Source: Gemmatimonadaceae bacterium (GTDB lineage: Bacteria; Gemmatimonadota; Gemmatimonadetes; Gemmatimonadales; Gemmatimonadaceae). Taken from it: DNA of 64,000 nt. How positions within the stretch are numbered: the first letter of the stretch is position 1; each line of letters starts with the position of its first letter. Below the pieces are notes generated by a model, which searched no databases, was not told the origin of the DNA, and saw only the letters and a program-made list of their open reading frames with translations. This document shows, piece after piece, positions 8,281 to 16,742 of this stretch. The stretch lies in assembly GCA_035633115.1 (NCBI GenBank), contig DASQFN010000103.1:62001-126000 (forward strand). Reading direction: 5' to 3'. The position numbers and the translations under genes were made by a program.

Positions 8281-8435
8281 TATACAGCACAAGCCAAAAC
8301 TGTTGTATTCCGCGACCCATAACCCGAGGCTCCTCAGCCTGACGCCCCAATCGTAAAACGTCAACGGGAACTTGTAACCGGTGTCGTAGGCGTTCAAGCG
8401 ATCGGTTACTGTTCGTGTTCTATGGAAGGCAGACA

Positions 8436-9863
8436 GTGATTCACGACGAGAACTTGGATCTAAGGGAGAAAAACCGGGTGGCTCTCGGATCCCTGCTCGC
8501 GGGAGTCGCTCTCTCGATCGTGAAGCTCATAGGCGGGTTGCTGACGGGCAGTCTCGGTCTCCTTTCCGAGGCGGCGCACTCCGGCCTCGACGCACTCGCC
8601 TCCCTTCTCACCGCCGTCTCGGTTCGCGTCGCCGCGCGGCCTCCTGACGCTGACCATCCCTACGGTCATGGCCGCTTCGAAAATCTGTCGGCCACCGTCC
8701 AGGGTCTGCTCCTTTTCGGCACCGGCGCTGCCATCATCGTCGAGTCGGTTCGCCGGCTCACCGAAACCGAGTCCCACATCAAACCGTCGCCCTGGGCGTT
8801 CGTCATCATGGCGGTGAGCATCATCGTCGATCTCTGGCGATCACGCGCGTTGTCTCGCGCAGCCCGGAAATACGACAGTCGGGCGCTAGAGGCCGATGCG
8901 CTCAACTTTCGCGCAGATCTCTTTGGCTCGAGCGTTGTTCTGTTCGGCCTGGCACTCACCAGCTACGCGGAGCTGACCGGCACGGGCGGAATCCTTCTCA
9001 AAGCCGATGCGGCGGCCGCACTCGTGGTGGCGCTGCTCATCATCGGCATGGCTGCAAAGCTCGGCATCCGCGCCGTCAACGTGCTCACGGATCGAGCGCC
9101 CGGTGATCTGGGCGCAAGGATGACGAGAGCCGCGGCCGATGTTCCGGGTGTGCTCGCTGCGCGACCGGTGAGAATGCGGGAGTCAGGCAACCGCGTATTT
9201 GCGGACGTGGTTGTAACAACCACGCGAACCCTGAGCTTCGCCCAGGCACACGAGATCACCGAACGAATCGAGCAGGCGATAAACGGAGTAGACCCGAGAG
9301 CCGAGGTGCTGGTTCACATCGAGCCGAGCGCATCTCTGGCGGAGACCTCTGCCGATGCGATTCGCGCAATTGCCCTGCGGCTCGGGATTGCCACGCACCA
9401 CGAGCAGGTATACGAGGTAGCTGACGGACTCGAAGGCGTTCTGCACATGGAAGTCGACCCGGCGCTGACGCTTGCCGAAGCGCACGCCCAGGCCGAGCAG
9501 CTCGAGGAGATCCTGATCACGGAGGTTCCGGGTCTTCGACGCGTGGCCTCACACATCGAGGCGGCCGAGCCCAATTCGAGCCGGAGACGCGAAGTTACAT
9601 CGGAACGCGCAGAGGTCGTTGGTGCGATCCGCAGGCTGGTCGCTGCCAGCGAGCTGACAGAAGGTATCGTCGAGGTGCGGCTCTATGCGTCCGACGGATC
9701 GAGCTGGGACGCAGTGTTGTCGTGCGCGTTCCGGGCTGACCTCCTTGTTGGCGAGATTCACAGGTGCACGGAGCTGCTCGAGCAGGAGCTTCGAGAGCGG
9801 TTCGCCACGGTGGGCCGTGTGATCATCCATGCGGAGCCGGTCGATGGGCGAGACCGACCATGA
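8436..9863 (+). CDS. Cation diffusion facilitator with expanded cytoplasmic tail
   Basis: This 475-residue divalent-cation/proton antiporter exports metal from the cytoplasm. Six hydrophobic segments fill residues 15-205. They hold the family site residues in LSEAAHSGLDALASL (TM2, HxxxD-like) and LNFRADLFGSS (TM5), plus the HPYGHGRFE loop. The tail is unusually long: three successive segments of the ZT-dimer type, starting near VLAARPVRMRESG, HHEQVYEVADGLEG and IVEVRLYASDGSS. GTG at 8436 was chosen because GGAAGG lies 6 nt upstream; an in-frame GTG at 8415 has no such site. It diverges from the importer/oxidase set. Confidence 0.9.
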   Translation: MIHDENLDLREKNRVALGSLLAGVALSIVKLIGGLLTGSLGLLSEAAHSGLDALASLLTAVSVRVAARPPDADHPYGHGRFENLSATVQGLLLFGTGAAIIVESVRRLTETESHIKPSPWAFVIMAVSIIVDLWRSRALSRAARKYDSRALEADALNFRADLFGSSVVLFGLALTSYAELTGTGGILLKADAAAALVVALLIIGMAAKLGIRAVNVLTDRAPGDLGARMTRAAADVPGVLAARPVRMRESGNRVFADVVVTTTRTLSFAQAHEITERIEQAINGVDPRAEVLVHIEPSASLAETSADAIRAIALRLGIATHHEQVYEVADGLEGVLHMEVDPALTLAEAHAQAEQLEEILITEVPGLRRVASHIEAAEPNSSRRREVTSERAEVVGAIRRLVAASELTEGIVEVRLYASDGSSWDAVLSCAFRADLLVGEIHRCTELLEQELRERFATVGRVIIHAEPVDGRDRP

Positions 9864-9890
9864 TTCGGCTGCGGAATGAGAGACTCATAG

Positions 9891-9961
9891 CGGGACCCGC
9901 GCATCGAATTCGGGCTTCGGTAACCGGTCCCCGGCTGCCGGTCACCGGCTAACGAGTCCCG
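9891..9961. terminator. Nested hairpin between convergent genes
   Basis: CGGGAC at 9891-9896 pairs with GTCCCG at 9956-9961, and GGTAACCGG at 9919-9927 pairs with CCGGTCACC at 9938-9946 with one mismatch. The structure lies between the convergent CDF and EnvC genes and probably ends transcription from both sides. It has no T-run, so an intrinsic mechanism is uncertain. Confidence 0.45.
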
Positions 9962-9966
9962 ATAGG

Positions 9967-11160
9967 CTACGGCGAACTACTGGTTCCGCGCAGCCATGTG
10001 AGTGGATCAACTGCCGGCCCGCCTCTCCGGATCTCGAAATGAAGATGCGCCGGCAAGGCCGGATCGGTTGCGCCGATCGTACCGATTGTCTGTCCCTTCG
10101 TTACCCGCGCGCCCTTCGATACCGCCATGCGGGCGAGCGAGCCGTACACCGAGTAGTCGCCGCCGCCGTGCTGAAGGATCACGGTGTTGCCGTACGTCCC
10201 CATCACGTCGGCGAGGACCACCTCCCCGGCGGACACTGAGCGGACCTGCGTGCCCTCCGCGGCGGCTATCCCGATTCCGTTCCAGCGCGTTGTCGTGTTG
10301 TTCGGATTGATCACGCGGCCAAAGCGATAGATGATGTTCCCGTCCACGGGCCAGTCGAGACGACCGTAGTCACTCGTGCGAATCGAGCTTGGCGCGGCGG
10401 GCGCACCTCCTGCGCGCGATGCCGCACGCCGCCGCGCCGCCTCGAAACCTGCGATAACGTTGTTGAGTCGCGCCTCGCTCTTTGCGAGCTGGGCCAGCCG
10501 TGCTCGCGCCTTCTTCGCATCCTGCTGGACTTGCGCCAGGCTCCTCACGCGTGCCCGCTCGAGCGCGGCAAGACGTACAGCCTCTTCCGCCTTGTAGGTA
10601 CGGTTCTGCTCGACTCCATTCTGGAGCGAGACGAGCTGCCGACGCTGCCCGATGATCGTTTGCCTGAGCTGATCGACCCTGCCGAGAATCGCACGGTCGC
10701 GCTGGGCAATGATGTGGAGGTACTTGTAACGCGCCACCAGATCCGCGAACGATTTCGCGGAAAGCATCACTTCGAGTGTGTAGAGCGGCCCGCGCTTGTA
10801 GATCTCCACCAGGCGCCTGCTGCGGATGGCGCGCTTGACCTGAACTTCGTCCTGGGCGCGGACGAGATTGGCCGTCGTATGCTCCACTTCGCCGTTCAGC
10901 ATCGTGAGCTGCTGGTCGAGCGAGCGCACCACCCGCACTGTCGCGTTGTGCTGGCGATTCAGGTTGTCGACTTCCTCGGAGATGTCGTGAACCTTGTTCT
11001 GCAGCCCGCGCATACGTTGCTGAAGTGCTTCGCGCTCGCGCTTGATCCGCGCCAGCTCGGCCTGCTGCTGCCTGAGCTTCACGTCGCCTTCTTCCTGCGC
11101 TCCAAGCTCCGTCGCACCAATGATTGCGAGCGTTGCCACCACGACCAATGTGCGCGTCAC
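9967..11160 (-). CDS. envC: EnvC-type murein hydrolase activator (degenerate LytM domain)
   Basis: This 397-residue secreted protein links the FtsEX complex to cell-wall amidases at division. A signal peptide (VTRTLVVVATLAIIGATELGAQ) is followed by about 220 residues of coiled coil (QQQAELARIKREREALQQR onward), then a Ser/Ala-rich linker and a LytM/M23 domain from about residue 285. The zinc-site residues of active M23 enzymes are missing. The first motif reads RWNGIGIAA instead of HxGxD and the middle one is YSVYGSLA, although HLHFE is kept. This is what EnvC-like activators show. GTG at 11158-11160 overlaps the FtsX stop (GTGA). A GTG at 11181 would add seven residues before the signal peptide. 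Confidence 0.9.
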   Translation of the reverse strand: MTRTLVVVATLAIIGATELGAQEEGDVKLRQQQAELARIKREREALQQRMRGLQNKVHDISEEVDNLNRQHNATVRVVRSLDQQLTMLNGEVEHTTANLVRAQDEVQVKRAIRSRRLVEIYKRGPLYTLEVMLSAKSFADLVARYKYLHIIAQRDRAILGRVDQLRQTIIGQRRQLVSLQNGVEQNRTYKAEEAVRLAALERARVRSLAQVQQDAKKARARLAQLAKSEARLNNVIAGFEAARRRAASRAGGAPAAPSSIRTSDYGRLDWPVDGNIIYRFGRVINPNNTTTRWNGIGIAAAEGTQVRSVSAGEVVLADVMGTYGNTVILQHGGGDYSVYGSLARMAVSKGARVTKGQTIGTIGATDPALPAHLHFEIRRGGPAVDPLTWLRGTSSSP

Positions 11161-12002
11161 AATCTTCTGAGATGCCTCCACACCGAGGTGGCACTGCCGG
11201 CCACACCGATCAGCGCGCCGCTCAGGATTCCGACAGCGATCAGCCGATTGTCAAAGAAGACGAGCCGGAGGAAGCGGGTATCCACGAGCCTGTACGCGAT
11301 CCACGTCAGCAGGAGCGCGAGCATTCCTCCCAGCACTCCCTTTATGAAGCCGTCGATAAGGAATGGTGCGCGCACGAAGCCGTCCGTCGCGCCGACGAGT
11401 CGCATGATGCTTATCTCTTTCTCTCGCGCGAGAACGGAGACGCGAATGGTCGCGCCGATGATGATTATGGCGACTGCCCCGAACGCAATGCCGAGGCTCA
11501 TTCCCGCCGCCTGTGCAATTCCCCTCAGTCGGTAGAGCTTTTCGACCCATTCCTCTCCATACCTGACGTCGTCGACGAACTGGTACGATTTCACGCGGTC
11601 CGCCACTGCTTTCACGTTTTCCGGGCTGCGCAAGCCAGCGCGGAGGTGGATGTCGATCGACGCCGGGAGCGTTGCCTCGTCGAAAACGTCGCTGAACTCG
11701 CCAAGATCCTTGCGCGCCCGCGCGAGAGCTCCTTCCTGCGTGACGAAGTCCACGTGCGCGACCTCGGGAAACGCGCCGATGTCGCCCATGGCGGCCGCAA
11801 CTGCATCCGACGGTGTGCCGTCGGCAACGAAGGCGCGAATCTCGACTCGCTCCTCCACCGAGCGAAGCGCGTGCCGGATGTTGAGAGCCACCAGCGCAAA
11901 AAGCCCGAACGCAAAAAGCGAAAACCCTATCGTGAGGACGCCGAGCGAGCTCAACAATGGCGCGCGACGTGATGCGTTCAAGGCCTCGCGAAGCGCCAGC
12001 AT
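11157..12002 (-). CDS. ftsX: Cell-division ABC-like membrane subunit FtsX
   Basis: This 281-residue inner-membrane protein forms a complex with FtsE and signals through EnvC to peptidoglycan hydrolases. One N-terminal helix (SSLGVLTIGFSLFAFGLFALVAL) is followed by a periplasmic domain of about 110 residues (VEIRAFVADGT ... VDDVRYGEEWVEKL). Three C-terminal helices follow, with the FtsX core EKEISIMRLVGATDGFVRAPF between them. The start ATG 12000-12002 is 1 nt after the FtsE stop. Order and overlap with ftsE and the EnvC gene match the classic FtsEX-EnvC arrangement. Confidence 0.96.
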   Translation of the reverse strand: MLALREALNASRRAPLLSSLGVLTIGFSLFAFGLFALVALNIRHALRSVEERVEIRAFVADGTPSDAVAAAMGDIGAFPEVAHVDFVTQEGALARARKDLGEFSDVFDEATLPASIDIHLRAGLRSPENVKAVADRVKSYQFVDDVRYGEEWVEKLYRLRGIAQAAGMSLGIAFGAVAIIIIGATIRVSVLAREKEISIMRLVGATDGFVRAPFLIDGFIKGVLGGMLALLLTWIAYRLVDTRFLRLVFFDNRLIAVGILSGALIGVAGSATSVWRHLRRL

Positions 12003-12003
12003 T

Positions 12004-12768
12004 CTACTTTGCTCCGCCCGGAGGCGGCGGCCAGTTGTTCTCCAGCGGACCACCGATCGCGGGCTGCCCGATGAGCGGCGTGTACCGCGTCTCCGGCGGA
12101 GGCTTGTCCGCCGAATCGAAGACGACGCGCCCGTGGTTCAGCTCCACCGTGCGGAAATCGGTGCTGCGAACCATCTCCAGGTCGTGCGTCGCCATCACGA
12201 CCGATGTGCCTCCGGCGTTGATGTCCTTCAGCAGCTGGAACACACCGCGTGTCGCCCGCTCGTCGAGATTCCCGGTCGGCTCGTCGGCAAGAATGAAGTA
12301 AGGCTCGTTCACGAGCGCCCGCGCGATCGCAACGCGCTGCTGCTCACCCCCCGAAAGATGCCTCGGCAGCTGATTCGCCTTGGAAGCCAATCCGACCTTG
12401 TTGAGCACTCTCGCGACTTTTTCGGGGATCTCCGACTTCGGCGCTCCCGTCACCTCCAGCGCGAATGCCACATTCTGCTCGGCGGTGCGGTCCTCGAGCA
12501 GGCGGAATTCCTGAAACACGATTCCAAGTTTTCGCCGGAGCTGCGCAATCTCCTTGCGATTGGCAGTGCTGGAATGAATTCCGTTCACCCAGACGTCGCC
12601 GTGGCTCGGCTTCTCCTCCATGTAGAGGAGTCGGAGAATCGAGGTTTTGCCGGACCCGCTCGGACCGATGAGAAAGACGAATTCGCCGCGCTTCACCTGA
12701 AAGGTCACGTGACTCAACGCCACGCGCGTGCGAGTGTACTCCTTGGCTACGTCCTGAAGCCGGATCAT
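12004..12768 (-). CDS. ftsE: Cell-division ATPase FtsE with proline-rich tail
   Basis: This 254-residue cytoplasmic ABC ATPase drives FtsX. Walker A GPSGSGKTS (residues about 35-43), Q-loop FQEFRLL, signature LSGGEQQRVAIARAL, Walker B YFILADEPTGNLD and the H-loop ATHD are all intact. FtsE is normally about 220-230 residues. Here, after GRVVFDSADK, an additional 35 residues rich in Pro and Gly (PPPETRYTPLIGQPAIGG, then WPPPPGG) form a tail not present in the textbook protein. It starts 6 nt after the PLP enzyme; GGAAG spans the boundary as a ribosome site. Confidence 0.96.
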   Translation of the reverse strand: MIRLQDVAKEYTRTRVALSHVTFQVKRGEFVFLIGPSGSGKTSILRLLYMEEKPSHGDVWVNGIHSSTANRKEIAQLRRKLGIVFQEFRLLEDRTAEQNVAFALEVTGAPKSEIPEKVARVLNKVGLASKANQLPRHLSGGEQQRVAIARALVNEPYFILADEPTGNLDERATRGVFQLLKDINAGGTSVVMATHDLEMVRSTDFRTVELNHGRVVFDSADKPPPETRYTPLIGQPAIGGPLENNWPPPPGGAK

Positions 12769-12774
12769 CGCTTC

Positions 12775-13932
12775 CTACTGCAGCGCCTGCTCGATATCGG
12801 CGATGATGTCTTCCGCATCCTCGATGCCGATGCTCAGGCGGAGGAATCCATCGGGGATACCGATCGCTGCCCGCGCTTCACTCGTCATGTGCGCGTGGGA
12901 GCTGTAGCGTGGCTCGATGACCAGCGTGTCTACGCCGCCAAGGCTGGCAGCATAAGTGATGAGACGCACGCTGCGCACGAATTTGTCCGCGGCCGCGCCG
13001 CCCCCCGCGAGCTCGATTGCCAGAAGCCCACCGAATCCGTCGAGCATTTTCTTCGCGATGGCATGATCCTGATGACCTGGCAAACCGACGTAATGAACCT
13101 TGCTGATCTCCGGCCGCGCGGAGCACCACTCCGCTACACGCATCGCGTTCTCGTTGCATCGCTGCACCCTGACGTCGAGCGTCTTGAGCCCCCGCTCCAG
13201 CAGCCAGCACGCAAAAGGATCGGGCGCCTGGCCCCAGACAGCCATCTTCTGCTTCACTTCGTCGATGTACGACGCAGTACCGGCGACAACACCGCAAAGG
13301 ATGTCGTGATGACCATTGAGGTACTTGGTGGCGGAATGAATGACGACGTCCGCCCCCTGTGAGATCGGGCGCGCGTTGATCGGGCTGGCGAGAGTCGAAT
13401 CCACAACCAGTGCGACACCCTGCGCCTTCGCCATGGTTGCGATCTGGGCGATGTCGAGCACCCTGGATGTCGGATTCACCGGAGACTCGACGAAGATCGC
13501 GCGCGTGTTCTTGCGGATGGAGCTGCGCCAGGCCCGGCGCTCGTCGGGGTCGGCGTAGGTTACCTCGATTCCCATGGTGATGAACTCATCGGTGAAGAGC
13601 CGCCTTGTTCCACCGTAGATCCACGCGCTTGAGACGAGATGATCGCCTGGTCTCAAGAGGGCGAGCAGCGCGCATGCAGTCGCGCCCATCCCGCTCGACA
13701 GCACCAGTGCAGCCTCGGCGCCCTCGAGCATCGCGATGCGCTTCTGAACCACCTCTTCATTAGGTGTGTTGCCGTAACGCGTGTACATCAGGCCTTCGCT
13801 GGTGCCGAATTCCTGCACGTAGTTCACCGATTGCAGCAGCGGCTGCGCCACCGGCGATCCGGGCCCGCGATGGTCCCTCCCGCCATGAACGGCGATGGTC
13901 GAGCGGCCCTGGGTTTTCACGGGATCGACCAT
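12775..13932 (-). CDS. Cys/Met-metabolism PLP enzyme (cystathionine synthase/lyase family)
   Basis: This 385-residue pyridoxal-phosphate enzyme belongs to the trans-sulfuration family (MetB, MetC, MetZ, MegL). The PLP lysine is in SATKYLNGHHDILCGVV. The phosphate-binding YTRYGNTPNEEV and SSGMGATACALLALL, and substrate-facing RYSSHAHMT and LRLSIGIEDAEDI, are typical. Cytoplasmic gamma-synthase, beta-/gamma-lyase or O-acyl-homoserine sulfhydrylase activity cannot be separated from sequence alone. ATG 13930-13932 starts 3 nt after the upstream stop, within the long lepA-to-envC unit. No metabolic partner for sulfur amino acids lies nearby. Confidence 0.9.
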   Translation of the reverse strand: MVDPVKTQGRSTIAVHGGRDHRGPGSPVAQPLLQSVNYVQEFGTSEGLMYTRYGNTPNEEVVQKRIAMLEGAEAALVLSSGMGATACALLALLRPGDHLVSSAWIYGGTRRLFTDEFITMGIEVTYADPDERRAWRSSIRKNTRAIFVESPVNPTSRVLDIAQIATMAKAQGVALVVDSTLASPINARPISQGADVVIHSATKYLNGHHDILCGVVAGTASYIDEVKQKMAVWGQAPDPFACWLLERGLKTLDVRVQRCNENAMRVAEWCSARPEISKVHYVGLPGHQDHAIAKKMLDGFGGLLAIELAGGGAAADKFVRSVRLITYAASLGGVDTLVIEPRYSSHAHMTSEARAAIGIPDGFLRLSIGIEDAEDIIADIEQALQ

Positions 13933-13935
13933 CCG

Positions 13936-14277
13936 TCAGCCGACCGCTTTGCCGGACGGTGGATTGTCGAAATCGGGCTTCGTGACGACGACTCGCTCGG
14001 AGAGCGCGACTCCCGCGATGTCGCGCACAACGGCAGACCCATCGGGAACCATATCGTCGATCTCGACAACAGCGAGCTCGTTTCGTCTCGGGCCCTGGAC
14101 CCACGCGAGCTCCCCTTTTGTGAGGAGTCGAATCTTCGCGTCGGTGGGACTGATTCGAATCATCGGGCCGCGCTCGGGGTCACCGCGCTTCGTGGAGATG
14201 TAGTCGATTATTCGGAGCTCCGGCCGAAAACGGAAATCCATCCTGAACTGGGGCTCGGGCAGACGAAGGCGCTTCAT
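13936..14277 (-). CDS. Conserved hypothetical, beta-barrel-like (113 residues), in STAS/ATPase module
   Basis: This small soluble protein has no signal peptide or membrane segment. Its pattern of short beta strands (LRIIDYISTK, MIRISPTDAKIRLL, LAWVQGPRRNELAVVEI, GSAVVRDIAGVA) recalls the double-psi barrel found at the C-terminus of molybdopterin oxidoreductases and in AbrB/ADC-like proteins. No catalytic residues are recognised, and a real relationship is unproven. ATG 14275-14277 overlaps the TGA of the STAS/winged-helix protein by 3 nt (ATGA), so the two products are probably made in a fixed ratio. Function unknown; a partner or target of the upstream regulator is the best guess. Confidence 0.75.
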   Translation of the reverse strand: MKRLRLPEPQFRMDFRFRPELRIIDYISTKRGDPERGPMIRISPTDAKIRLLTKGELAWVQGPRRNELAVVEIDDMVPDGSAVVRDIAGVALSERVVVTKPDFDNPPSGKAVG

Positions 14278-14888
14278 GACAGCTGGGACGGGGAGTGATC
14301 CGTCGCGGCGAACTCGTCGGTTGTCATGCCGGGAGACCCGCCGCAAAGGGAGACGTAGACATGGTCTTCTCTTATAACCAGCCGACGCCGCCACAGGTCC
14401 TCCAGAGTCTGCTTCGCCCGTTCGGCGGAGACCCCCGCGCTGGAAGCGACCTCCGACGGCTCGGCGCTGCCGAGCTGCCGCATAGTCTCCCAGATCAGCC
14501 GCTGGTCGTCGTCGATCACGCCGAGCAGACGCGGATTTCCGTCCGCCAGCTGCGAGACGAGCGCGAGGCTGTGCCGCTGCAGCACCGTCTCGATCGCGTC
14601 CATGTGCGACTCGCTCATTCCGTAGAACACGAAGTACACCTCGCGGCGCGGGATATCTACGCTCACGTACTGCAGCAGCAGCTTCGCGACAATCTCGTCG
14701 GCGCAGGAGAAATCGAGTAGCCTGACGTGCGAGAAATCGAGGATTGTAAGTGCCCGGTCCCCGATCTCGTCGAGCTGATGCTCGATGCCGAGTCGCACCA
14801 TTGCACCCGTCGGCCGCGTTACCAGGTTGGAGTAAAGATCGCAGACGCTGGTCCGCAGAACGCTGCTCACGTCGATGCGATTGATCAC
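14274..14888 (-). CDS. STAS-like protein with C-terminal winged helix
   Basis: This 204-residue protein has an N-terminal half resembling a STAS domain (DRALTILDFSHVRLLDFSCADEIVAKLLL), in which a Ser follows Asp-Phe at the position where anti-sigma antagonists are phosphorylated. Residues about 130-180 (DQRLIWETMRQLGS, EVASSAGVSAERAKQTLEDLWRRRLV) look like a winged helix. The GTG start at 14886-14888 overlaps the stop of the ATPase gene (GTGA), and the end overlaps the next gene (ATGA). By analogy to SpoIIAA/SpoIIAB-type switches, the upstream HATPase may phosphorylate this protein and control DNA or partner binding. That is an inference. Confidence 0.78.
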   Translation of the reverse strand: MINRIDVSSVLRTSVCDLYSNLVTRPTGAMVRLGIEHQLDEIGDRALTILDFSHVRLLDFSCADEIVAKLLLQYVSVDIPRREVYFVFYGMSESHMDAIETVLQRHSLALVSQLADGNPRLLGVIDDDQRLIWETMRQLGSAEPSEVASSAGVSAERAKQTLEDLWRRRLVIREDHVYVSLCGGSPGMTTDEFAATDHSPSQLS

Positions 14889-15769
14889 GGCACGACCTTC
14901 TCGGGAATCGTGATCTGTACCTGAGCGCCCGGAAAAAACGGTAGGTTCTCGCGCATCGGCACATCGCCGTCCCACTCGGGGACAATCGCTATCCGCGCGG
15001 TTCCGCTTCGAACGCTGAATTTTCCAGTCCAGTCGTGGATGAACTTTCGTACGCCGGCGAGTCCCTGGCCGCGGCCAGGATCTCTGAAGCGCGTTGCTCC
15101 GCGCATTACTGTCTCCTCGAGTGCCATTCCGTCGTCCCACCTGTCCGTTGCGCGCGGGCCGTGCGCCGACTCGAGCGACTGTCGAAACCCGATGCCGGCA
15201 TCGCACACCGAGATTACTACGACCTTCCTGCCGAGTCGTTTCTGCCACCGATACGCGTGAACGGCGACCCATCCGCCGCGACCGGCGTGCTCGATCACGT
15301 TCTGACAGATCTCCGAGAGCGCCATCGTGAAGCGCATTGTCGCGCTCGGCTCCAGGTGAAGACCTCCGATCAACATAGCTTGCGCTTTATTCTGAATCTT
15401 GTCCACTACCCGGTGAATGTCCTCGGTCTTCGCGACGGGAGTGACCGGAAGAAGGACGTTCAAATCCTCGGTGGAGCGTGCTCGCGGGATCTTTCCGCTG
15501 ATTTCGTAGAGGTCGGCCGCGAAGTGGAAAAACTGGGTGCGTGCCCAGTAAGTCGCCGTATCGTCTGACTCCGGGATTGCGAGCGCAGGCTTCTGCAACC
15601 GTGTTTGCGCCACAGTAAGCAGCGCGGTAAGGCCGTAGGGCGACGCCCAGCGGGTGCGGCGCGCGTCGATCAGGATTTTTTCATCAGGGGGGAGGGGAGC
15701 CAGCGCCTCGAAAACTTGCTCGAAGCTTTGATCGTCGAGTGAAGGGGGGACGTCTATTACTTTCGTCAC
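14885..15769 (-). CDS. STAS-like/HATPase fusion protein (anti-sigma-type kinase)
   Basis: This 294-residue cytoplasmic protein joins a STAS-like N-terminal domain (residues 1-95, KILIDARRTRWASPYGLTAL) to a GHKL ATPase domain. The ATP-site boxes are clear: N-box SEICQNVIEHA at 152-162, G1 box DAGIG at 190-194 and G2 box GRGQGLAGVRK at 232-242. There is no dimerisation-phosphotransfer helix or sensor domain, so it resembles RsbW/SpoIIAB kinases rather than sensor histidine kinases. GTG 15767-15769 overlaps the stop of the PfkB kinase. It heads three tightly coupled regulatory genes placed inside a sugar-kinase and division operon. Confidence 0.85.
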   Translation of the reverse strand: MTKVIDVPPSLDDQSFEQVFEALAPLPPDEKILIDARRTRWASPYGLTALLTVAQTRLQKPALAIPESDDTATYWARTQFFHFAADLYEISGKIPRARSTEDLNVLLPVTPVAKTEDIHRVVDKIQNKAQAMLIGGLHLEPSATMRFTMALSEICQNVIEHAGRGGWVAVHAYRWQKRLGRKVVVISVCDAGIGFRQSLESAHGPRATDRWDDGMALEETVMRGATRFRDPGRGQGLAGVRKFIHDWTGKFSVRSGTARIAIVPEWDGDVPMRENLPFFPGAQVQITIPEKVVP

Positions 15770-16737
15770 TTGATGCTAAGCTCTCCCCGCAGGTAGCGCG
15801 CGAGGCCACTGGCCCCGCGATGGTCGACATTTTTGGCCGCGGCCACGAGAGCGGCGCGCATCGCTTCGGCGATATTTTCTCCAGCCAGAAGACGCGAGAA
15901 ATATGTCGCTCCCCACACATCTCCGCACCCCGTCGGATCACCGTCAGCGCCATGTCGGGCCGGCACCGCGGGCAGCAGCTCCGTCCGTATCGGTCCGGTC
16001 GCACTCTGAAGGTCGTTGCGCTCGAGATCTGCCAGGCTGTCGAATCCGGGAGCCGCGAAGTAGACCACGCCCCGCTTCCCCATGGTCACATTGAGGGTTT
16101 TGACGCCGGCCGACAGGGCGATAGCCGCGAGTGCGAGCGGGTCGGCTGCCATCATGCTCATCTCGTCCTCGTTGACCTGTAGAAAGTCAAAGCATCGGCA
16201 CCACGCCGCAGGATTGGGCAGCGGCTGCAGCGTTCGAATGCCGTCCGGCTGAACGGCCAGCAGCAATGAGTGCAGATCGCAGTAGATCGGTCCCTTGAAA
16301 TGCGCGCGAAGGAGCTGCGCCGTCTCGAGGTCCAGCTCGAACCCGCTGATGAGGTTGACATAAAGCGCGTCCAGTCCCGACAGCAGCGGTTTCAGCCCGA
16401 GCCAGCTCCACTTCGGTACGCCTCCGGCGAGGCGCTCGCATCGCCGCTCCGCACTCTGATAGTGCAGTGACACACGATTGTTGTGATGCGGCACTTCGAT
16501 GGGCGCCGCATCCGGTGCGACCTTGTCGAGCTGGCGCATGAAGTCGCGCGCGCGGTCGGCGAGATCGAAGCCGACCTTGACCAGAGGAACCATCTCCCAG
16601 TCGTCGGGAAGCGCTGCATCGAGCGCCCCGAGGGTGTAGGTGATTCCTCCCCATTCCTCCACCGGCGCGTCGTGAGGGTCGCGGCCGTGAATGACGTCCC
16701 AGACGAAGGTGCCGATGACGCCAACGCGGCGCGTCAC
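15766..16737 (-). CDS. PfkB-family carbohydrate or nucleoside kinase
   Basis: This 323-residue cytoplasmic kinase starts with the N-terminal strand RRVGVIGTFVWDVI and has the PfkB signature 2 near its end (DPTGCGDVWGATYFSRLLAG), including the catalytic Asp in GCGD. The N-terminal Gly-Gly motif is WGGITYTLGALDAAL. The substrate (a sugar, adenosine or similar) cannot be assigned. The GTG at 16735-16737 follows the ROK stop by 5 nt; a longer reading would run into that gene. The end overlaps the STAS/ATPase fusion start, so kinase and regulator are co-translated. Confidence 0.9.
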   Translation of the reverse strand: MTRRVGVIGTFVWDVIHGRDPHDAPVEEWGGITYTLGALDAALPDDWEMVPLVKVGFDLADRARDFMRQLDKVAPDAAPIEVPHHNNRVSLHYQSAERRCERLAGGVPKWSWLGLKPLLSGLDALYVNLISGFELDLETAQLLRAHFKGPIYCDLHSLLLAVQPDGIRTLQPLPNPAAWCRCFDFLQVNEDEMSMMAADPLALAAIALSAGVKTLNVTMGKRGVVYFAAPGFDSLADLERNDLQSATGPIRTELLPAVPARHGADGDPTGCGDVWGATYFSRLLAGENIAEAMRAALVAAAKNVDHRGASGLARYLRGELSIK

Positions 16738-16742
16738 AGCCG

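Noticed and set aside
12004-12768. FtsE considered as the missing ATPase of the metal transporter
   Set aside because: It lies next to ftsX and the EnvC gene and has FtsE-specific sequence, so it serves division.
11650-13362. 570-codon plus-strand frame across ftsX, ftsE and the PLP enzyme
   Set aside because: The opposite strand codes for three well-conserved proteins; the product is His/Arg-rich with no family pattern.
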